This document shows positions 61,001 through 64,000 of a stretch of 64,000 nucleotides of DNA, piece by piece. The notes beneath the pieces were generated by a model, which ran no database searches, was not told the DNA's origin, and saw only the letters and a program-made list of their open reading frames with translations. The stretch is from Urechis unicinctus (Eukaryota; Annelida; Polychaeta; Xenopneusta; Urechidae): the NCBI GenBank assembly GCA_034190875.2, contig CM067356.1:21623758-21687757 (forward strand). Direction: 5' to 3'. Each line of letters opens with the position of its first letter. Position 1 is the stretch's first letter. The translations under genes and the position numbers were made by a program.

Positions 61001-64000
61001 AACCAGGTCCGTCGCTGTGGAGACATTCTCATAACAAAATAATTTATAACAACAGTCCCTTCTCTAATTTACTCGTACTTACAATGAACTCCTGTCTCAT
61101 TAGTCAGTTCTACTCGCGACACACACCCCCCCCCCCCGTTTCATCACATCCTCTCGTCTCAGCCTCTCTCCTCGCTGCCGCACTCACCCTACCACCTCAT
61201 CATCTCCCATCACACCTGTCCCACTATTCACGCCAACTTGCTATAATCCCAAAACAACTGTTGATTGAGTACATCCTCGGGCCATCACCACAGCGTTCGT
61301 GTGTTCCAGTTTTGTCTCGATTTCCGATCCCCTGCGGCGTACTCGTGTACGAACACTGCTATTGAAGACCTCCAATGTCTTCTGGTCCGCAAATGACTTG
61401 ATCAGTTAATTAATTTGTCATATTATTTCGCGACATCAAAGACCACCTGGCGGCTGAAACGCGGGTATTATTCGCCATTTATGATTCCTTCTCGGTGTTT
61501 CTATTATGCTATCGCTAGATGGTCTTCTTTTTTGTCTTCTCGCGTACAAAGCCCTGTAAGATCACGCAACGCCCTAGAGTGAGATATCGTAAAAAGTGTA
61601 GCCCTCTTAATAAGATAATCTGGTGGTTCCACCCGCTGTCGACACAGTCCGTGGAAGCGCCCGGTCGATGCCAGGTCTAGCTGTGGTCACGCGGACGGTC
61701 ACAGACGGAACTCTCTGTAAATGGCTTCTATGTCGATATATTAACTCTTTTCTACTCCCCATTTACCGGATATATTCCCACACCACCGCCTCCCCCCACC
61801 CCTCCATCCCTCATAGGGTGATTTGTGAAATAACTTGCAGCGTTGTAATTGATGAGTCACTTCGCGGTGGACTGTCTTGGAAGTGATATGCGATGGGTGA
61901 AAAACCATAGTGACTGATCGTGTCATTTTGTCGTCTGCTTCTGTAGCCTTAATTGAATATCACAGTTGTGTCGCGCGTACGGCGATCAGTCTAAGGATTC
62001 GATTACTTGATTAAGTACCCCAGCTGATCAAGGGTCACAACCCTATTGCCCCCATCTGAGGCATAGATGCGGGAGGTCTGCTGGAATGGAGGGCGTGAGG
62101 ATGACCCGCCGGGATCAGGTTACTCTACTGGGGGCGGTGTCTCTTCTGTCGGGGACATTTATACGGCTATTACGGAAAAACAGCTCGAAGCATGCTGTTT
62201 GTCTGACTCGCTATGTCATCATTCGACTGTCAGCATCGCGATTCAGTCTTAAGCTATCCATTTATCTCTTAGTGGAGTCATATATATAGTTATCATATTA
62301 AGCCTCGTCGCTAAATGATGGACTTTCTAAAGCCAGGGATCAGCTGTTACCCTATATGTATACCTCTGGCATTGGCACAGAGCGCATGTCTCTGACATGA
62401 GCAAGCCCAGGGGCTAGCATTAGCTCGACCGCAGCTATATTCTATGCATACAGAAACCCAAGGGGTACAACCATTTAGCCACCAGCTCACCAAATTGATC
62501 AATTGGTCCAAATCGAGTTGGCTAAAATAGCGTTTGAATTTGAATAAAGTTCCCTTTTGGTGGCATATGTCGGGGGATGTGTGGTTACATTAGATAAAAT
62601 GACATATTTGGACATGGACATGGGGCGCGACAAGCTCGTAAACGGGACTTAAGATGGTTGAGGCGAGATTTTTGGTTTCTGTATGCATAGAAGATAGCCG
62701 CTGCCGCGCCAATGCTAACACCTGTGTGAGTAAGTCGTTGGCCGACGTTCTCTGTCGGTCATACCACACCACCAATTACTCATATAAAAATACAGCTCCC
62801 CACAATCACGGAACTCGACCTCTTTTTTTCTCGTTGAGGGGAAACTATTGAACGTAACAAATGAGGTCATTAGGGGTGTAGGGTGACCAGACAGACAGAT
62901 GCGTGACCGATGCTAGAGAAGTCCTTCCTGCTTGGTCGCACCTTGACTAATGAGTTAATTACCCACCTGACTTGTTTAACTCACGCTGATCGCTCACACC
63001 AATCACATCGCTGGCATGTGTTCGTTATCTCACGCTTAGTTTATTGACATTCAATCCCGGTAATTATTGTATATTGGACACTCCAACCTTGATGATTTAA
63101 CCATTGAACATCAATTGTTATATTTTTGTTTTTGAGGAAATCGATGCCACATATTTCAACAAGTTATGTTGATGTCTGATAAGGGTTACGTTATCAATGA
63201 CCAGGCCTGCTCGTATTGCTCACTGTATGGTATATATGGTGACATGTTGATGTGTGAGTGTTCAATGACGTGGTTGATGTGTTATTGTAGGGTGGAGAAA
63301 GGCAGCAGTGATGTGAAACTCGTCAAGGTGAGTTCATCAAACTTCATCACTTGTCAATCCAGCTCGATCCTCGTCATTACCCAGCCTCACCAACCATTAC
63401 CACGCACTTCACAGCTCGCCATCTTGGTATCGTCACACTGACGTCCTGTTGTGTGTTTGTGTAGGAGCAACGCGCCACCTCGAGACAAGCAGCCGACTCT
63501 GGTGACCAGGTTAGTCGCCAGGAGGCGTCGTCGTCCTCAAATGCTTCGCAACAAGCTGTCGAGGATATAGCTAATGGCTACAGGTACACTATTCAACTCG
63601 ATAATAAAACTTTCTTCTTGTTATTCTTACTTCTAAACCCCCTTCATTATAATTCGCACGAGAAGAGACCTTTTTTATTTGTCATGTTGATGCTTGCATT
63701 TCTTCCCCATCGCGTCGTTTCAAAAGTACGATGTACGTCTTTATTAGGGAGTGAACAAATTAGCTTGACACTCTCGCAGAAATAACAAATGTGCCCTTGT
63801 CTGCTGTGACCGTTGTCATGGCGTAGAGCAGGGTAGTTTGTGGTATTTCATAGAAAGTGGGATGGCTGTGGAAATTGGATTAATTGGGCCGTTTTGGTGA
63901 ATGTGGTTGGGTTTTGAGCCCCGGCGAAATAGAGCCTCCGGGGCCTGGTGGTGTCGCCGACCGCATTTTCTTCGTCCGCGTTTGTCCTCGTTTCGCGCTC
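49073..64000 (+). CDS. MORC2: MORC2 orthologue (GHKL ATPase, CW zinc finger), partial
   Basis: Chromatin-compacting ATPase. Exons: 49073-49137, 49237-49290, 49383-49417, 49743-49811, 49907-49997, 50418-50526, 50692-50764, 50887-51107, 52686-52894, 52985-53021, 53126-53177, 53290-53375, 53670-53810, 54504-54658, 54759-54783, 54872-54975, 55719-55824, 56045-56138, 56238-56276, 56371-56508, 56687-56821, 57627-57800, 58056-58125, 58207-58249, 60784-60873, 63291-63327 and 63465-63583. About 858 residues are seen. The GHKL fold has ELLDNARDA (catalytic Glu34, Asn38), DDGEGMD and [10 protein letters not shown] charged coiled coil (REAESRAR) is inserted after the S5 domain. The CW finger ([12 protein letters not shown] to [10 protein letters not shown]) is near 508-548. 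Acidic and basic tails with GRP motifs follow, then a chromo-like barrel ([10 protein letters not shown] to [12 protein letters not shown]). Exon 7 carries a frame break and exon 17 uses a GC donor. The C-terminal coiled coil lies beyond the window. Confidence 0.93.
51756..51776 (+). other. Candidate 21-nt cassette microexon of MORC2
   Basis: A TTTTAG acceptor, 21 bases and CAG|GTAATT donor lie in the long intron between exons 8 and 9. The length is a multiple of three, so inclusion would add seven residues without shifting frame. It could be chance. Confidence 0.25.
55210..55585. repeat. 53-bp minisatellite in a MORC2 intron
   Basis: About seven units of GCATCACAACATCTCATTGT followed by TATCATCTTGCCATGTAAAT at an exact 53-base period, in the intron before the CW-finger exon. 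Units are nearly identical except for CATG/CTGTG and GTC/GCC variants, so the array is young. Confidence 0.92.
58600..58930. repeat. Degenerate GTTGTAC tandem repeat
   Basis: Seven to nine loose units built around GTTGTACAATA, CCACTTATA and ATCATG at an irregular spacing of about 33-60 bases. It is an old, decayed tandem array in the 2.5-kb MORC2 intron after exon 24. Confidence 0.6.
59735..60485. repeat. 39-bp minisatellite in a MORC2 intron
   Basis: About 18 units of CTGTCTAGTAGATGTTCTAA plus TCAGGAAATCAGCAGTGTG at a 39-base period. Because 39 is divisible by three, two plus-strand frames stay open over hundreds of bases (repeating [13 protein letters not shown] and [13 protein letters not shown]), but there is no start context or splice link. 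I treat these frames as non-coding. A block of several units is itself repeated (60030-60150 and 60230-60350). Confidence 0.93.

Noticed and set aside
61623-62289. Several 60-90 codon plus-strand frames in the last large MORC2 intron
   Set aside because: They have no similarity to MORC proteins and fit no splice phases between exons 25 and 26.

Overview
The window is nuclear DNA of an invertebrate animal. Its genes are built from short exons with GT-AG introns, and between them lie long stretches of transposon debris, minisatellites and microsatellites. A lancelet or a lophotrochozoan would fit the mix of a CYP3-like P450 array, an opsin, a MORC2 orthologue, BEL/Pao and Polinton/Maverick elements and intronic minisatellites. 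The sequence alone does not settle the species. No bacterial genes, rRNA genes, convincing tRNAs or CRISPR arrays were seen.

Layout. 1-21250 is a tandem segmental array. A CYP3-clan P450 gene lies in unit A (13 exons, 2189-6790, apparently intact, 521 aa) and again in unit B (14114-18687, same exon structure but a 1-nt deletion just before the I-helix motif). Both units and a third partial unit (from 20091) share a flank segment first seen at 340-620. After the duplication, unit A received a BEL/Pao LTR retrotransposon (7459-10890, 5-bp target duplication). Unit B carries a 647-bp terminal-inverted-repeat element with a 9-bp target duplication (11504-12150). A 41-bp minisatellite ends unit A as two copies and unit B as about 17 copies with a six-unit higher-order pattern. 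A decayed P450 exon and a promoter-like remnant (26077-26530) show that the family once extended further.

21776-25181 holds an AT microsatellite and a truncated, mutated Polinton/Maverick fragment with DNA polymerase B. 28345-29105 is a foldback-like AT-rich element. An opsin gene lies on the minus strand (29263-34904; one exon not found). 30700-38297 is mainly minisatellites and microsatellites. 38298-44154 is a short Polinton-like element bounded by about 225-bp inverted repeats and a CAATG target duplication. It holds broken genes for a coiled-coil protein, a membrane protein, a phage tail-fibre-like protein, a YqaJ-type nuclease and DNA polymerase B. 44160-49020 is AT-rich intergenic DNA. 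From 49073 to the window edge runs a MORC2 orthologue (27 exons seen): GHKL ATPase, CW zinc finger, AT-hook-like motifs and a chromo-like barrel. Its C-terminal end lies outside the window.

At least seven copies of a small repeat family run through the first 37 kb. Its ends are G/C homopolymer runs next to CACTT, and inside it are many copies of CCCGTCGTACAAG. One copy interrupts a Polinton gene, which shows that the repeat moves and fixes its ends. This family and the phage-tail-like gene in the Polinton are the least ordinary things in the window.
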